Origin: Stomoxys calcitrans
Taxonomy: Eukaryota > Arthropoda > Insecta > Diptera > Muscidae
Direction: 5' to 3'
Assembly (NCBI RefSeq): GCF_963082655.1
Contig: NC_081552.1
Location: forward strand, 123,914,458 to 123,978,457
DNA: 64,000 nucleotides
Part shown: positions 23,145-33,799 of the stretch, one piece after another
Position numbering within the stretch: position 1 is the first letter of the stretch
Layout of the letters: every line of letters starts with the position of its first letter
Made by a program: the position numbers and the translations under genes
Notes under the pieces: model-generated
The model's database searches: none
What the model was told of the DNA's origin: nothing
The model's input: only the letters and a program-made list of their open reading frames with translations

Positions 23145-23885
23145 TGTATGCTTTGTACATGTACTGTACCAATATTGCTGATAGAACCGATTGGAACTAT
23201 GATATCTCTGGTAACAGATGTTACATAGACTTCTATACTGATGGTTCCAAGTTAAACGACCAGGTGGGCTTTGTAGTGTACTCTAAAGATCTAAAACAGG
23301 TCATATCGAAGACGTTACCCGACCACTGTAGTGTGTATTCAGCAGAGATCCTTATAATTAAGGAAGTGGTGGAATGGGTTAGATCATTACGACAATCTTC
23401 TCAGACAGCCAGGCAACCATTAAATCTTTGGAGACTTATATCTGAACACATAAACCGCCCTCGACTGTCGCAGATCTCTAAACGAGATGGCTGAACAGTT
23501 CAAAATTCACCTGTTCTGGGTACCGGGCCACGGAGATAACCAACGGAATTCTAAAGCGGACGAGCTTCTTGAGGACCAGGCCTGAAGGATAACGAATGAT
23601 AGATGGTCACAAAAAGGGTCACTGTCTAATCGGAAAACATGCTGACAGACTGTAGGTTGCCAGCAACGACTTTTGTCAGAAGCTGTGAGGACATCGAAGA
23701 AGAAGAGACTATAAACACCTTCTGTGTGTGTGTCCTGCACTAACAGTCAGAAGGCGTCCCGCTTTAGAATCTTTCATTTTTTCATTTCTTTGAGAATCTG
23801 TCTGATTTAGCGGATGTGAACAATCGGAAGTTTTTGGGCTTTTTAAAGCGATCTGGATGGCTCAACGGTAGAAACTAGAAGGCAT
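23145..23885 (+). pseudogene. LINE D ribonuclease H domain and C-terminus
   Basis: 23220-23400 encodes DFYTDGSKLNDQVGFVVYSKD, with the first RNase H catalytic aspartate, then SVYSAEI with the conserved glutamate and LIIKEVVEWV. The third motif (LFWVPGHGD) follows near 23510 in another frame, and a Cys-rich end (RSCEDIEEE-like) near 23680. Frameshifts disable it. RNase H in these LINEs removes the RNA template during integration. The RT part is missing. Confidence 0.8.
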
Positions 23886-23929
23886 CTTCTTCGCGCCCAC
23901 TTGAGAAAAAACTTTTACAAACAAAAATT

Positions 23930-24117
23930 AATTAAATATTTCCTAAAAACTATAATTTAATGAATTTTTTTAAGGACTAACTTTCAGCTAAAAACTCTCT
24001 AAAGATAACCTAACCTCTGGATTACTTTTTAAAATCAAAATTGAAATTTTGCATAATCATTTTTAAAGACTTTTTAAAATGCTTGTCAGTTCCAATCAAT
24101 ATTTTCCTAAATTTTTG
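23930..24117. repeat. Dispersed AT-rich repeat
   Basis: Shares order and wording with 9340-9590 (for example TTTCAGCTAAAAACTCTCTA, then AATCATTTTTAAAGAC and AATATTTTCCTAAA). It has diverged by perhaps a fifth. Family unknown. Confidence 0.5.
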
Positions 24118-25593
24118 AATCCACCACCGAAGGATGGGGGTATATTCATTTAGTCATTCCGTTTGCAACACATCGAAATATCCATTTCCGACCCTATAAA
24201 GTATATATATTCTTGATCAGCGTAAAAATCTAAGACGATCTAGCCATGTCCGTCCGTCTGTCTGTCGAAATCACGCTACAGTCTTTAAAAATAGAGATAT
24301 TGAGCTGAAATTTTGCACAGATTTTTTTTTTGTCCATAAGCAGGTTAAATTTGAAGATGGGCTATATCGGACTATATCTGATATAGCCCCCATACAGACC
24401 GATCCGCCGATTTAGGGTCTTAGCCCCATAAAAGCCACATTTATTATCCGATTTTGCTGAAATTTGGGACAGTGAGTTGTGTTAGGCCCTTCGACTTCCT
24501 TCGTTAATTTGGCCCAGATCGGTTCAGATTTGGATATAGCTGCCATATATACCGATCCTCCGATTTATGGTGTTAGGCCCATAAAAGCCACATTTATTGT
24601 CCGATTTTGCTGAAATTCGGGACAGTGAGTTGTGTTAGGCCCTTGGACATCTTTCTTCAATTTGGTCCAGATCGGTTCAGATTTGGATATAGCTGCCATA
24701 TAGACCGATCCTCCGATTTCTGGTGTTAGGTCCATAAAAGCCACATTTATTGTTCGATTTTGCTGAAATTTGACACAGTGAGTTGTATTAGGCCCTTGGA
24801 CATCTTTCTTCAATTTGGTCCAGATCGGTTCAGATTTGGATATAGCTGCCATATAGACCGATTTTTTTATTTATGGTTTTGGGCCCATAAAATGCTCATT
24901 TATTGTCCGATGTTGCCGTAATTCGGGACAGTGAGTTGCGTTAAGCCCTTTGACATATTTCTGCAACATCGCACAGATCGGTCCAGATGTGGATATAGCT
25001 GCCATATAGACAGATATTTAGGTTTTAGGTTTTGGTGCCATAAAAGACGCATTTATTGTCCGATGTCGCTGAAATTTGAGATAGTGAGTTTGGTTATGCT
25101 CTTTGACGTCCTTTTTCAATTTGGCCCAGATCGGTCCAGATTTGAACATAGCTGCCATATAGACCGATCTCTCGATTAAGTGTTCCGATTTCGCCGAAAT
25201 TTTGGATAGTGCTTTGTGGTAGGCTCTTCGACATTTTTATGCAACTTGGCCCAAATCGGCCCAGATTGGATATAGCTGCCATGTGGACCGATATCTCGAT
25301 TTAAAATCTTGGCCCCCTAAAAGGCGCATTTATAATCCGATTTCACTGAAATTTGACACAGTGACTTATGTTAGGCTTTTCGACATCCGTGTCGTTTATG
25401 GTTCAGATCGGTTTATTTTTAGATGTAGCTAGTGTACTTAATAATATTTGGTTCAAATCGGAACATATTTTGATATAACTGATATGGGACATAAGGTATG
25501 AAATTTTCACCGAATTTTGATGAAAGGTGGTTAAATATATATCCGAGGTGGTCCAAGTTCGGCCCGGCCGAACTTAACGCCTTTTTACTTGTT
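24118..25593 (+). mobile_element. DINE element, subfamily B, full length
   Basis: 5' end CCACCACCGAAGGATGGGGG, TATATATTCTTGATCAGC and a short GTCC tract. About eight tandem units of 140 bp follow (GATATAGCTGCCATATAGAC). The 3' subterminal repeat is decayed (ATATCCGAGGTGG), then stem TTCGGCCCGGCCGAA and CTTTTTACTTGTT. Frames at 24565-24852 and 24931-25179 arise from the repeats. Confidence 0.9.
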
Positions 25594-25937
25594 TTATATT
25601 GACAAATTTCAATTAATATTTTTATAGACAAAATTTCATCTTATTTCGTATGATCCTCGATTTCGTTGTCCGATTTTGTTTAAATTTTATCTCTATATAG
25701 AAAAGAGACGCGTTATTGACAGATTGACTGAACAACTGCCAGCCCAAACGGCTTAAGTTAGTGTAATGAGATGCGCGATAACACGGGGTTTTGTAATATT
25801 CGTACGTTAAGGTACTAAAAAGTACGAAATGGTGACTTTTTACTTAGCGCGAACGGATGGGGCTGGAACTATAATATGAGCTCAAATTAAAGAGGTCTCG
25901 ACAAAATAAGATTTGGTGACAAAAATTTCCCAAAATA
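25594..25937. repeat. Left part of an unknown repeat split by a mariner
   Basis: Contains GTACGAAATGGTGACTTTTT and GCGAACGGATGGGGCTGG. After the mariner, 26873-27130 has related GAGGTACGAAATAGGCGATC and GCGAACGGGTAGAGCTAG. I take both as pieces of one dispersed repeat. No gene. Confidence 0.4.
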
Positions 25938-26870
25938 TTGGGTTGCCTAAAAAGTAATTGCGGATTTTTTAAAAGAAAGTAAATGCATTTTTAATAAAAC
26001 TTAGAATGAACTTTAATCAAATATATAATTGCCATTTTGTTCGATAACCCTTTGCCATCTTCCTGGCAAATTTAGTATTCCACGCTCATAGAACTTCTGG
26101 CCTTTATCTGCAAAAAACTGAACCAAGTGCGATTTTATAGCCTCATCATTGCCGAAAGTTTTACCATTTAAGGAGTTGTGCAAAGATCGAAATAAATAGT
26201 AGTCTGATGGTGCAAGGTCAGGGCTATATGGTAGATGCATCAAAAGTTCCCAGCTAAGCTCACTCAGTTTTTGGCGAGTGACCAAAGATGTGTGCGGTCT
26301 AGCGTTGTCCTGGTGGAATATGACACCTTTACGATTGACCAATTTTGGTCGCTTCACCTTGATGGCTGTATTCAATTTGTCCAATTGTTGACAGTAACAT
26401 CCGAATTAATCGTTTGGTTCCTTGGAAGCAGCTCAAAATATACCACACCCTTCCAATCCCACCAAATAGACAGCATAACCTTCTTTTGGTGGATATCAGC
26501 CTTTGAAGTGGTTTAGGCTGATTCACCATGCTTGGACCATGATCGTTTTCGACTAACGTTGTTGTAAACAATCCATTTTTCATCTCCAGTTATGATTCGT
26601 TTTAAAAGTTTAAGGTGCATATCACAAGCGTTGATTCGGTTTGTTAAATGAATTTCTTTCAATACATGTGGTACCCATATTAAAATTGACGCCAAACAAA
26701 CAAATGTAAACAAAATTTCGCGCACTTTTTTTCTGAAGCAAGCTAAAAGTAACAGCTGATAACTGACAGAAGAAAGAATGCAATTACAGAGTCACAAGCC
26801 GTTGAAAAAATTTGTCAACGCCGACTATATTACTACTATATTAACGACAATTACTTTTTGGGCAACCCAA
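25938..26870 (-). mobile_element. Mariner element, 933 bp, internally deleted
   Basis: Termini TTGGGTTGCCTAAAAAGTAA and TTACTTTTTGGGCAACCCAA, flanked by TA (25936-25937, 26871-26872). Mariners of this type are normally about 1.3 kb. The missing part covers the transposase N-terminus. A sister deletion copy is at 49591-50541 and a 236 bp derivative at 21431-21666. Confidence 0.93.
26013..26725 (-). pseudogene. Mariner transposase, N-terminally deleted and frameshifted
   Basis: Catalytic DDE/D-type domain of mariner (D,D34D). The first aspartate is in TGDEKWIVYNN (26513-26725 frame), the second in FHQDNARPHTS and the third in PYSPDLAPSDYYLF (26013-26384 frame). The C-terminus ends QNGNYIFD. 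The paired HTH DNA-binding region at the N-terminus is missing, and a local deletion removes about six residues before LLKRIITGDEK compared with the 49748 copy. At least two frame changes are needed to read it through. It cannot make a working transposase. Confidence 0.9.
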
Positions 26871-26872
26871 TA

Positions 26873-27138
26873 GTACCGGAAGTGGGAATAATGCCAAGTG
26901 TAGTACCGCAATTGTTACTTTTCGGTAACTTGTTTTTTAATTGAGCCGGACTTTTGAATTTTGGAATTAAGGTACACTATGGCAACCTTATTTGGGATGC
27001 AAACTAACTTTTTGAACTTTAAGAAACAAAAAAAGTTCCAAAAGAGGTACGAAATAGGCGATCTTTGCATAGGGCGAACGGGTAGAGCTAGAGCTTCGAA
27101 ATTTGGCTTCAATGATTGTTGTTGCGAAATAAAGGGGG
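26873..27138. other. Right part of the unknown repeat
   Basis: Continues the repeat interrupted by the mariner. Short open frames on both strands (26915-27112, 26961-27146) overlap each other and match no family I know. Confidence 0.35.
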
Positions 27139-28347
27139 TAGGTTAGGTTAGGTTAGGTTGAAAAGAGGGTGCAGATATTAATCCGTCCCATGCCACTATG
27201 GAAATACATCTAAGACAGTAATCAGCGCTCTAAAAACTATAAACTAACCTCTAAAAAGAAAATTTTAAGGTAGGAATTCCGTGCTACTTACAAAATTCTT
27301 AGTTGATTTCAATATCACTCCCCTAAGTTTATTCATGTCTGATGTTGTGTCTCCACCTATATGCCGGTATCTGTTAGACGCGAAAGCCGGGCAATGACAA
27401 AGGAAATGTTCCAACGTCTCATCATCTTCCCCGCATGCCCTACACATGCTATCACTTACCGCACTGATTTTACATAAGTGAGCTCGTAGTCCTATGTGTC
27501 CCGTTTCGATACCAATAGCTATACTGACCCCCTTGTTGCTTCCTTTCAGTAATAGCCTCGTCTTCTCACGATCTGGATCCCCCCATAGGATTTTCGCCGT
27601 CCTACCGACCGTTTTGCTGTTCCACAATGTTGCATTCGCATTCGTCGCCCACTCCCTAAACTCGGACTGCGTCGACCCGAAAGGCTTCGGGTTAACCAAG
27701 TTTATTGACAGCAGTCGTCCGGCCTTCACCGCCAAATCGTCTGCCCTTTTCATTTCACCTTACTCCATTATGGCCCGGCATCCAAACGATGCGGATTTTG
27801 CCATACTCAGAGAAGGCGTTAATCTCCTTCTTACATTGCAAGACTGTTCGTGACCTTACCGCACCTTATGGCAATTTTACTGTCGGTAAAGATGTTTACA
27901 CTCGACGTCCTCGCGTTAGTACTACACTACTTCACACATTCCGTGATCGCCCGGATCTCCGCCTGCAGCACCGTATCATGGTCAGGCAGTCTAAAACAGA
28001 TCTCACTCCCTGGGTTCTCAATGTAGACACCCAGGCCCACACTGACCCCTACCTTTGATCCATCCGTGTAACACGATTTTCCAGATGGCAATACTAGGGT
28101 TCCGTCAATCCAAGACTGTGCCGCTGGCATCAGTGCCTCGCACTCGATCGGAAACCTCTTCCCTTCCTTCCAGATTTCCGATCGTTGCCATGATTATACC
28201 GCAATGGTATGAGCAGTTCCCATCCTCAATCCATTCTCCCATCGTTGTGAGTGTCATAGCCATAATGGCTGCCTCACACTTAATCTGTATGTCAATGGGT
28301 CGGTTATCTAGAATAGTCTCCAGTGCCCTAGTGGGCGTGGTCCTCAT
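27139..28347 (-). pseudogene. LINE C, ORF2 RNase H and C-terminus with (CCTAA)n tail
   Basis: 3' part of a long minus-strand LINE that extends to 32906. RNase H begins at 28130 (SCYTDGSKVGVSVGLGVYIE, first catalytic Asp; LQAEIRAITE with the Glu). The frame 27265-27753 carries the end of RNase H and the terminal DSMCRACGEDDETLEHFLCHC Cys/His cluster, 162 residues without a stop. The 3' tail is CCTAA repeated four to five times (27139-27160). A frameshift lies between 27753 and 27927. Of the LINE C copies here, this one preserves the most domains. Confidence 0.85.
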
Positions 28348-29611
28348 CGCTCCGCCTATGCCAAGACAACATATTCCATGAACCTGTTGTATGGTCCTTA
28401 TGATGCACTTTTTTTTCCATAGCAGTCCACCGCACTACTGAGGCGTAAGTAAGTATAGGTCTTATCACGCTCCTGTAGAGCCAGTAGACTATCCTAGGAT
28501 TCAGGCCCCATTTCGAGCCTACGGCCCTTCTACATAGTGCCCAACATCTGTGAGCCTTCTCAGTACCCTCCTGAAGGTGATACTTCCAATTCAGTTTCCT
28601 GTTTAAGGTCACACCTAAGTATTTGACCTTGTCAGATATCGAAATCGTCTTATTGAGGAAACGTGGTGGGTTAAATTGGCCCACCTTCGTCTTCCTCGTG
28701 AACAGGCATTTTTCAGTCTTCTCTGGGTTTACATTGAGACCTCTGGAACTAGCCCAGTCATATGCCATATGCAAGACCCATTCGGCCCTTCTGCATACCT
28801 CGTTCGGATCCTTACGCCTTAAAAGTATTATAACATCGTCTGCATAGCAGACAGGTTCAAATCCCTCCCCAGTCAGCATCCGTTATAGCTCATTTATGGT
28901 GGCAACCCATAGGAGGGGCGATAAAATGCCCTCCTGTGGTGTGCCCTGTGCCACTTTCTCCCTTATATTTATGCCATGCGACACACAATTTATCAACCTG
29001 TTCCTTAGCATATGGGTTATCCAGTCTTTAAGGACCGAAGGATTCTTCTATTTTATGCACAACATAGTGCAGGGCAGTCTCCACCGACCTTCTCTTGACA
29101 TAGGCATGCTGTTTGTATTTAAGCAGTTCGCTGGATGTCATACTCTTTATCATGGTGTCCAAAATACGTTCCATGATTTTGAGTAGAAATGACGTAAGGC
29201 TTATGGGTCTGTAGGCCTTTGGTGTCGCATAACTTGCCTTGCCGGGTATAAACACTACCCTTGCCTACCCTTGGGTATAAATACCACCCTTGCCTTGAGT
29301 ATATGCAAGTCCTAGGCACGCTGTGAAAATTTTGGCCAAAGAGGCGCCAGAGAGTCTGCCTCTTTCTGTAGTAACGTCGGAAATATTCCATCAGGCCCGA
29401 GTGACTTAAATGGTTTGAAGATCCCCAAGGATTCCTTTACCATAAATTCCGCAATTATAAACCTTCGATTATTCAACGTCATTATTCAAGAATTCCGGTG
29501 TATCCGTGAGTCCCTCACCAAAACCCCCAATATGTCTTCCGTTGTCTCTGCTCTCACTTCCATGTCGTCTACTACGGTTTCAGTTTGGTCATGGGTTTTT
29601 AAGACAACTTT
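28328..29611 (-). pseudogene. LINE C, ORF2 reverse transcriptase
   Basis: RT domain on the minus strand. The frame at 29028-29255 has AYRPISLTSFLLKIMERILD (RT motif 1). 28328-28879 has the catalytic box CYADDVIIL, then ASSRGLNVNPEKTE, KVKYLGVTLNRKLNWK and the thumb. The motif around TPQEGILSP falls near 28920-28960 in another frame. It is broken by at least two frameshifts. A subfamily B DINE element inserted at 29612 separates it from the linker. Confidence 0.85.
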
Positions 29612-31012
29612 TTATACCCACCACCGAAGGATGGGGGTATATTCATTTTGTCATTCCGTATGCAACACATCGAAATATCCATTTCCGACCCTATAAAGTA
29701 TATATATTCTTAATATTGAGCTGAAATTTTGCACAGATTCTTTTTTGTCCATAAGCAGGTTAAATTTGAAGATGGGCTATATCGGACTATATCTTGATAT
29801 AGCCCCCATATAGACCGATCCGCCGATTTAGGGTCTTAGCCCCATAAAAGCCACATTTATTATCCCATTTTGCTGAAATTTGGGACAGTAAGTAGTGTTA
29901 GGCCCTTCGACAACCTTCGTCAATTTGGCTCCGATCGGTCCAGATTTGGATATAGCTGCCATATAGACCGATCCTCCGATTTAGGGTCTTAGCCCCATAA
30001 AAGCCACATTTATTGTCCGATTTTGGTGAAATTTGGGACAGTGAATTGTGTTAGGCCCGTCGACATCCTTCGTCATTTTGGCCCAGATCGGTCCAGATTT
30101 GGATATAGCTGCCATATAGACCGATCTTCCGATTTAGGGTCTTAAGCCCATAAAAGCCACATTTATTATCCGATTTTACTGAAGTTTGGGACAGTTAGTT
30201 GTCTTAGGCCCTTCAACATCTGTCTTCAATTTGGCCCAGATCGGTTCAGATTTGGATATAGCGGCCATATAGACCGATTTCCTGATTTAAGGTTTTGGAC
30301 CCATAAAATGCTCATTTATTGTCCGATGTCGCCGAAATTCGGGAAAGTGAGTTACATTAAGCCCCTAGACATACTTTTGCAATATCGCACAGATCGATCC
30401 AGATTTGGATATAGCTGCCATATAGACCGATATCTAGGTTTTAAGTTTTGGGGCCATAAAAGACGCATTTATTGTCTGATGTCGCTGAATGTTGAGACAG
30501 TGAGTTTAGTTAGCCTCTTCGACGTCCTTCTTCAATTTTGCCCAAATCGGTCTAGATTTGAATATAGCTGCCGTATAGACCGATCTCTCGATTTAAGGTT
30601 TTGGGCCCATAAAAGAGGCATTTATTTTCCGATTTCGCCGAAATTTGGGACTGTGCTTTAAGTTAGGCTCTTCAACATTTTTATGCAACTTGGCCCAAAT
30701 CGGTCCAGATTTGGATATAGCTGCCATATAGACCGATATGTCGATTTAAAGTCTTGGCCCCATAAAACTCGCATTTATAATCCGATATCACTGAAATTTG
30801 ACAAAGTCTTATGTTAGGCTTTTCGACATCCGTGTCGTATATGGTTCAGATCGGTTTATTTTTAGATATATCTACTGTACTTATTAGTATTTGGTCCAAA
30901 TCGGAACATATTTTAATATAACTGATATGGGACATAAGTTATGAATTTTTCACCGAATTTTGATGAAAGGCGGTTTACATATACCCGAGGTGGTGGGTAT
31001 CCAAAGTTTATC
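29612..31012 (+). mobile_element. DINE element, subfamily B, inserted in LINE C
   Basis: 5' end TTTTATACCCACCACCGAAG, tandem units of about 140 bp, then the 3' subterminal repeat CCCGAGGTGGTGGGTATCCA at about 30985. The stem and final 30 bp are absent: sequence goes from CCAAAGTT directly to LINE (TATCTTGGCGGCGTC). The GTCY tract is also missing near 29712. So it has two internal losses. The LINE coding on either side is collinear, which marks this as the younger insertion. Confidence 0.88.
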
Positions 31013-31341
31013 TTGGCGGCGTCATAAACGCTGTCGACCTTTTCGCAGAAAAGCTTCCAGGAGGCACGTTTTGCCGCTCTGGTGATCTTATAGTATTCCT
31101 TGAGCAGTGTGTAATACACATCCCAAAAAAACTTCCGCTTTCTTACGACGTGCTCTGTTAAAAAGTCTGCGGACCTCTTTCCCAATGTTGTAAACCCCCT
31201 GGTCATCCAGGGTTTATCTTGGGCAGACTTCCTTTCCCGAAGAGGACAAATATCTTTGAAGGACCCCACCAGTGTTGACGTAATCCTGTTTCCATTTTCG
31301 TCAATGTCTTCTATGCTTGGACAATCTAAATTATCTTGCAT
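31013..31341 (-). pseudogene. LINE C, endonuclease-RT linker
   Basis: Continuous frame with NRITSTLVGSFKDICPLRER, KPWMTRGFTTLGKRSADF and RASWKLFCEKVDSVYDAAK. The same linker recurs, broken, at 1313-1405, 8254-8448 and 48590-48838, which shows those fragments belong to one family. The frame in the first 100 bp runs into the DINE insertion and is not LINE protein. Confidence 0.8.
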
Positions 31342-31949
31342 AAGTCTTCTTCTGAGTAGCCTTCCGAATTTTGTCTAGCTGAGTTGGTTTTCAACTTATT
31401 CCGAAAGCTTATCGGATTTGGCGCTGGACGTGCTATTCTAAACCTAATGTAGCGATGGTCAGAGAATGGAGAGCCTTCAATCCTGAACCTCATCGATTAG
31501 ATTTTCCGAACATATCGTCACATCTAATAACTCCTCCCTAATCCTATTACCAAAGGTGGCGTTGTTACCAATATTAAGTGTTATAAGGTCGTTGGTATTC
31601 AAGGGCTCTGCCAGGGCTTGGCCCCGCTTTTTTATTGGTACTACCCCACGAAATGTGGTGAGAGTTCGCATCGCACCCTATTAGTACCTCGTTTCCTGTC
31701 TGTTTTGCTTTCCTCACCAGCCGTTGCAGCTTCGACGTGGGTGGCGGTGTCGTAAAGTCGAAAGGCAGATAATGTGATGCCAGGTATGCTTCACCGTCTC
31801 CCTGTCTCACCACTGTTGCATCCGATGTTGACAACTTGGGGGAAAATATATAATTACAATTTTTATGACAAATAACGCAGGTCCTCAGCCGAGTACCAGA
31901 GTTAGCATAGAATAATTGGTAGTTGATATGGTTCAGTCAAGAAAATTTG
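31342..31949 (-). pseudogene. LINE C, APE-type endonuclease
   Basis: Minus strand: EPWATRI near 31950 (active-site Glu motif), then INYQLFYANSGTRLRT, the frame 31574-31834 with STSDATVVRQGDGEAYLASH and VLIGCDANSHHISWGSTN (Asp/Asn motif). 31477-31671 continues with NDLITLNIGNNATFGNRIRE. Frame changes occur near 31580 and 31834. The domain nicks target DNA to start integration in this class. It is dead here. Confidence 0.82.
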
Positions 31950-32906
31950 ATCCGGGTCGCCCATGGCTCCTTAATTAAGGCAAAGAGTAAATGGGCATCT
32001 TGGGAGTAGGTGATGATCTCATCGTCTGCTTCCTGTTCTTCAGACTGCATTGACATGGTGTATTGGGTTTCCATTCAATGTACTGCCTGATGTCTCAGTA
32101 CTTAGAGTTTTGCCAACCGCAAGGAGAGTTCCTTCCTCATTCTCCTCCCTATGGAAGACCTCCCACTTTGAAGACCTCCCGTCCTTTGATGAAGACCGTC
32201 GCCTTTGTGAGTTGGGGAATATCCATCTTTCTCAGCAGTTCGAGCTTTGTGCCATCAAGGGAGCGTGAATACTTTTGACGAACTGTTTGACGGTATTAAG
32301 ACATTCCGGCGACGCAAAACGCAGCCTGAAGATGTCCCCTCTATTCTCGCAGCTCATCATTTGTATGGGCGGATCCTCTACAGAGTTCCACACATGTTCA
32401 AAAATCGGATTGTTAACCAGATCCTCCACTTGGGACCGATGATCTGGTGGAATCCTACTGGAAGAATTGCCGATATTGATGACAGCTCATCTTTGTTGTG
32501 CTTTCTTGCCATTCTGGCATAAGAAGGCTGTTCCTTACCATTCTCAGCGACCATCTTCCTCTTTCGTGATGTCTGTGGCCTCCTATTGAAAGTCTCAGAC
32601 CTCCATGAAGACTCAGGGGCCGTGTGCGCTTCCTTCGTTCCCGTTCCGACTTTGTCTACCTCCGTAGGACACTGTCTGGAGTCTCCATTGCGAGATGGCT
32701 GGCTTGGTTTTCCCAGAGTACTTGAAATCGGGAAGTACTTTTTCTTCTTCAGCATTTTAGCAGTGTAATGCTTTTCGGGAGATCTGAAAAGCCTTTAGTC
32801 CCCAGCCTTTACTTAAAGGCTGGGGACTGTGCATCCCTCTGGTTTATCAGTCTCTTCCTTATTAATTTGTCTGACGACTAGTTTTGCGCTTGAAGCATTA
32901 CTCTCG
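31950..32906 (-). pseudogene. LINE C, ORF1 remnant
   Basis: Reverse of the better copy at 52658-54547. The frame 32378-32755 includes RRPQTSRKRKMVAENGKEQP, SYARMARKHNKDE, a basic, nucleic-acid-binding type segment. 32232-32429 has VEDLVNNPIFEHVWNS-like sequence. 31960-32230 holds the C-terminal peptide repeats, in fewer copies than at 53960-54540. The 5' end is at about 32906, where a rosa-type miniature element begins. Confidence 0.75.
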
Positions 32907-32909
32907 ACT

Positions 32910-33099
32910 ACATTTCGAACCGAACACTGATTTTGGTAATAAAATTCAATGATTTGCAAGCGTTGCTCGTTAGTAAGTCTATTCATGATGAAATGTCAAA
33001 GCATACTGAGCATCTTTCTCTTTGACACCATGTCTGAAATCCCACGTGATCTGTCAAATACTAATGCATGAAAATCCTAACCTCAAAAAAATCACCCTT
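32910..33099 (-). mobile_element. rosa-like Tc1/mariner miniature element, one end lost
   Basis: The right terminus AACCTCAAAAAAATCACCCTT is followed by TA (33100-33101). The interior is the reverse complement of the complete copy at 40665-40907, including the transposase start coding NRLTNEQRLQIIEFYYQNQC. The left terminus is missing. It ends 53 bp from the donor site of the host exon. Confidence 0.85.
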
Positions 33100-33151
33100 T
33101 ACTATGGCTACATGAAGTAAATATCGAATTTGAATAACATACATATTTCTC

Positions 33152-33153
33152 AC
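33152..33153 (-). other. Splice donor of the eyeless-like exon
   Basis: Minus strand AAAAAAAG|GTGAGA, a consensus GT donor. It splits a codon after its first base. The next exon would need to supply AA or AG to make Glu, as expected after LKK in Drosophila Eyeless. Confidence 0.85.
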
Positions 33154-33625
33154 CTTTTTTTAAAGTAACTTCACTTGGAACAACAGAAAGTGGCGGGGAG
33201 GCATTTGATATTGATGGTGCAGTGTACTTTATCAGATTGTATTTACTATTTATTTGATTGGAGTACCAGGACGACGCATAATGTTTCGGAGGCCATGCCT
33301 GATGTTGATGTTTTGGCTGATTATGGTGGTGCATTCCATGACCACTTAATAATCTAAGTTTACTATATACTGAAGCATTTGTATTGGAAACTACAACAGA
33401 ATCAAAATGAGATGTTGCTGACGCGCTTATTACAGAGGATAGAGGGCTTTCAGGTTTATGGTCTGCGGCAGATTTTAAGTGCGCTTCTGTCTGCACACTT
33501 GAAGGAGGAATAGTATTGGTGATACCTAGTACGCATTGATCTTCAGACACTGAAACTCCTTGTCCGTGCTGCTGTTGTTCCTTTTGGGCTGCTATGTTGC
33601 GCAAGACACGGTTGATTGAAGAAAC
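33154..33625 (-). CDS. ey: Internal exon of the Pax6 homologue eyeless
   Basis: Transcription factor exon (Pax6 class: paired domain plus homeodomain, nuclear, controls eye development). 472 bp, opening in phase 0 with VSSINRVLRN, the invariant C-terminal end of the Pax6 paired domain, followed by IAAQKEQQ. A low-complexity linker follows (about residues 20-80), then SVYSKLRLL (counterpart of IYEKLRLL), a His/Gln-rich run and WPPKHYASSWY, close to WPPRHYSGSWY of Drosophila Eyeless. The exon ends EVTLKK with a codon split one base in. The upstream intron ends TTTTTTTTAG. At 157 codons the linker is shorter than I recall for Drosophila (about 200). WPP/SWY favours eyeless over twin of eyeless, whose linker is shorter and lacks it. 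The frame is intact with consensus splice sites, so the exon is probably functional. Upstream exons must lie right of the window and homeodomain exons to the left. Confidence 0.9.
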
Positions 33626-33627
33626 CT
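33626..33627 (-). other. Splice acceptor of the eyeless-like exon
   Basis: Minus strand AATTTTTTTTAG|GTTTCTTC, a polypyrimidine tract directly before AG. The intron position, just before VSSINRV, is the conserved Pax6 intron within the paired-domain end. Confidence 0.88.
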
Positions 33628-33799
33628 AAAAAAAATTTTCAATAGTTTGTTAAATGGCAAAAAATATTACCAATGGTAAAAAACTAAGTAGCTAATTTTA
33701 TTAGGTCATACCCTGGCGTTTTATTGGAAAACACAACCAAACATTTATAAGTTTAAACGTTAGACTTGTAAATTTGAGAATGTAATAAAGTAACAAGAT
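33628..33799 (-). other. Host intron sequence next to the exon
   Basis: AT-rich, about 170 bp, with no transposon signature, between the acceptor site and a LINE insertion. It is probably original intron. Confidence 0.5.

Noticed and set aside
27139..27160. (TTAGG)n run resembling the insect telomere repeat
   Set aside because: It has only four to five copies and sits exactly at the 3' end of a LINE C element, like the shorter CCTAA tails at 4150, 50999 and 57410. Flies have lost TTAGG telomeres.
33154..33625. Alternative reading as twin of eyeless, or as a processed pseudogene
   Set aside because: Twin of eyeless has a shorter linker without the WPP...SWY block. A processed copy would lack introns, yet acceptor and donor sites flank this exon and the frame is uninterrupted.
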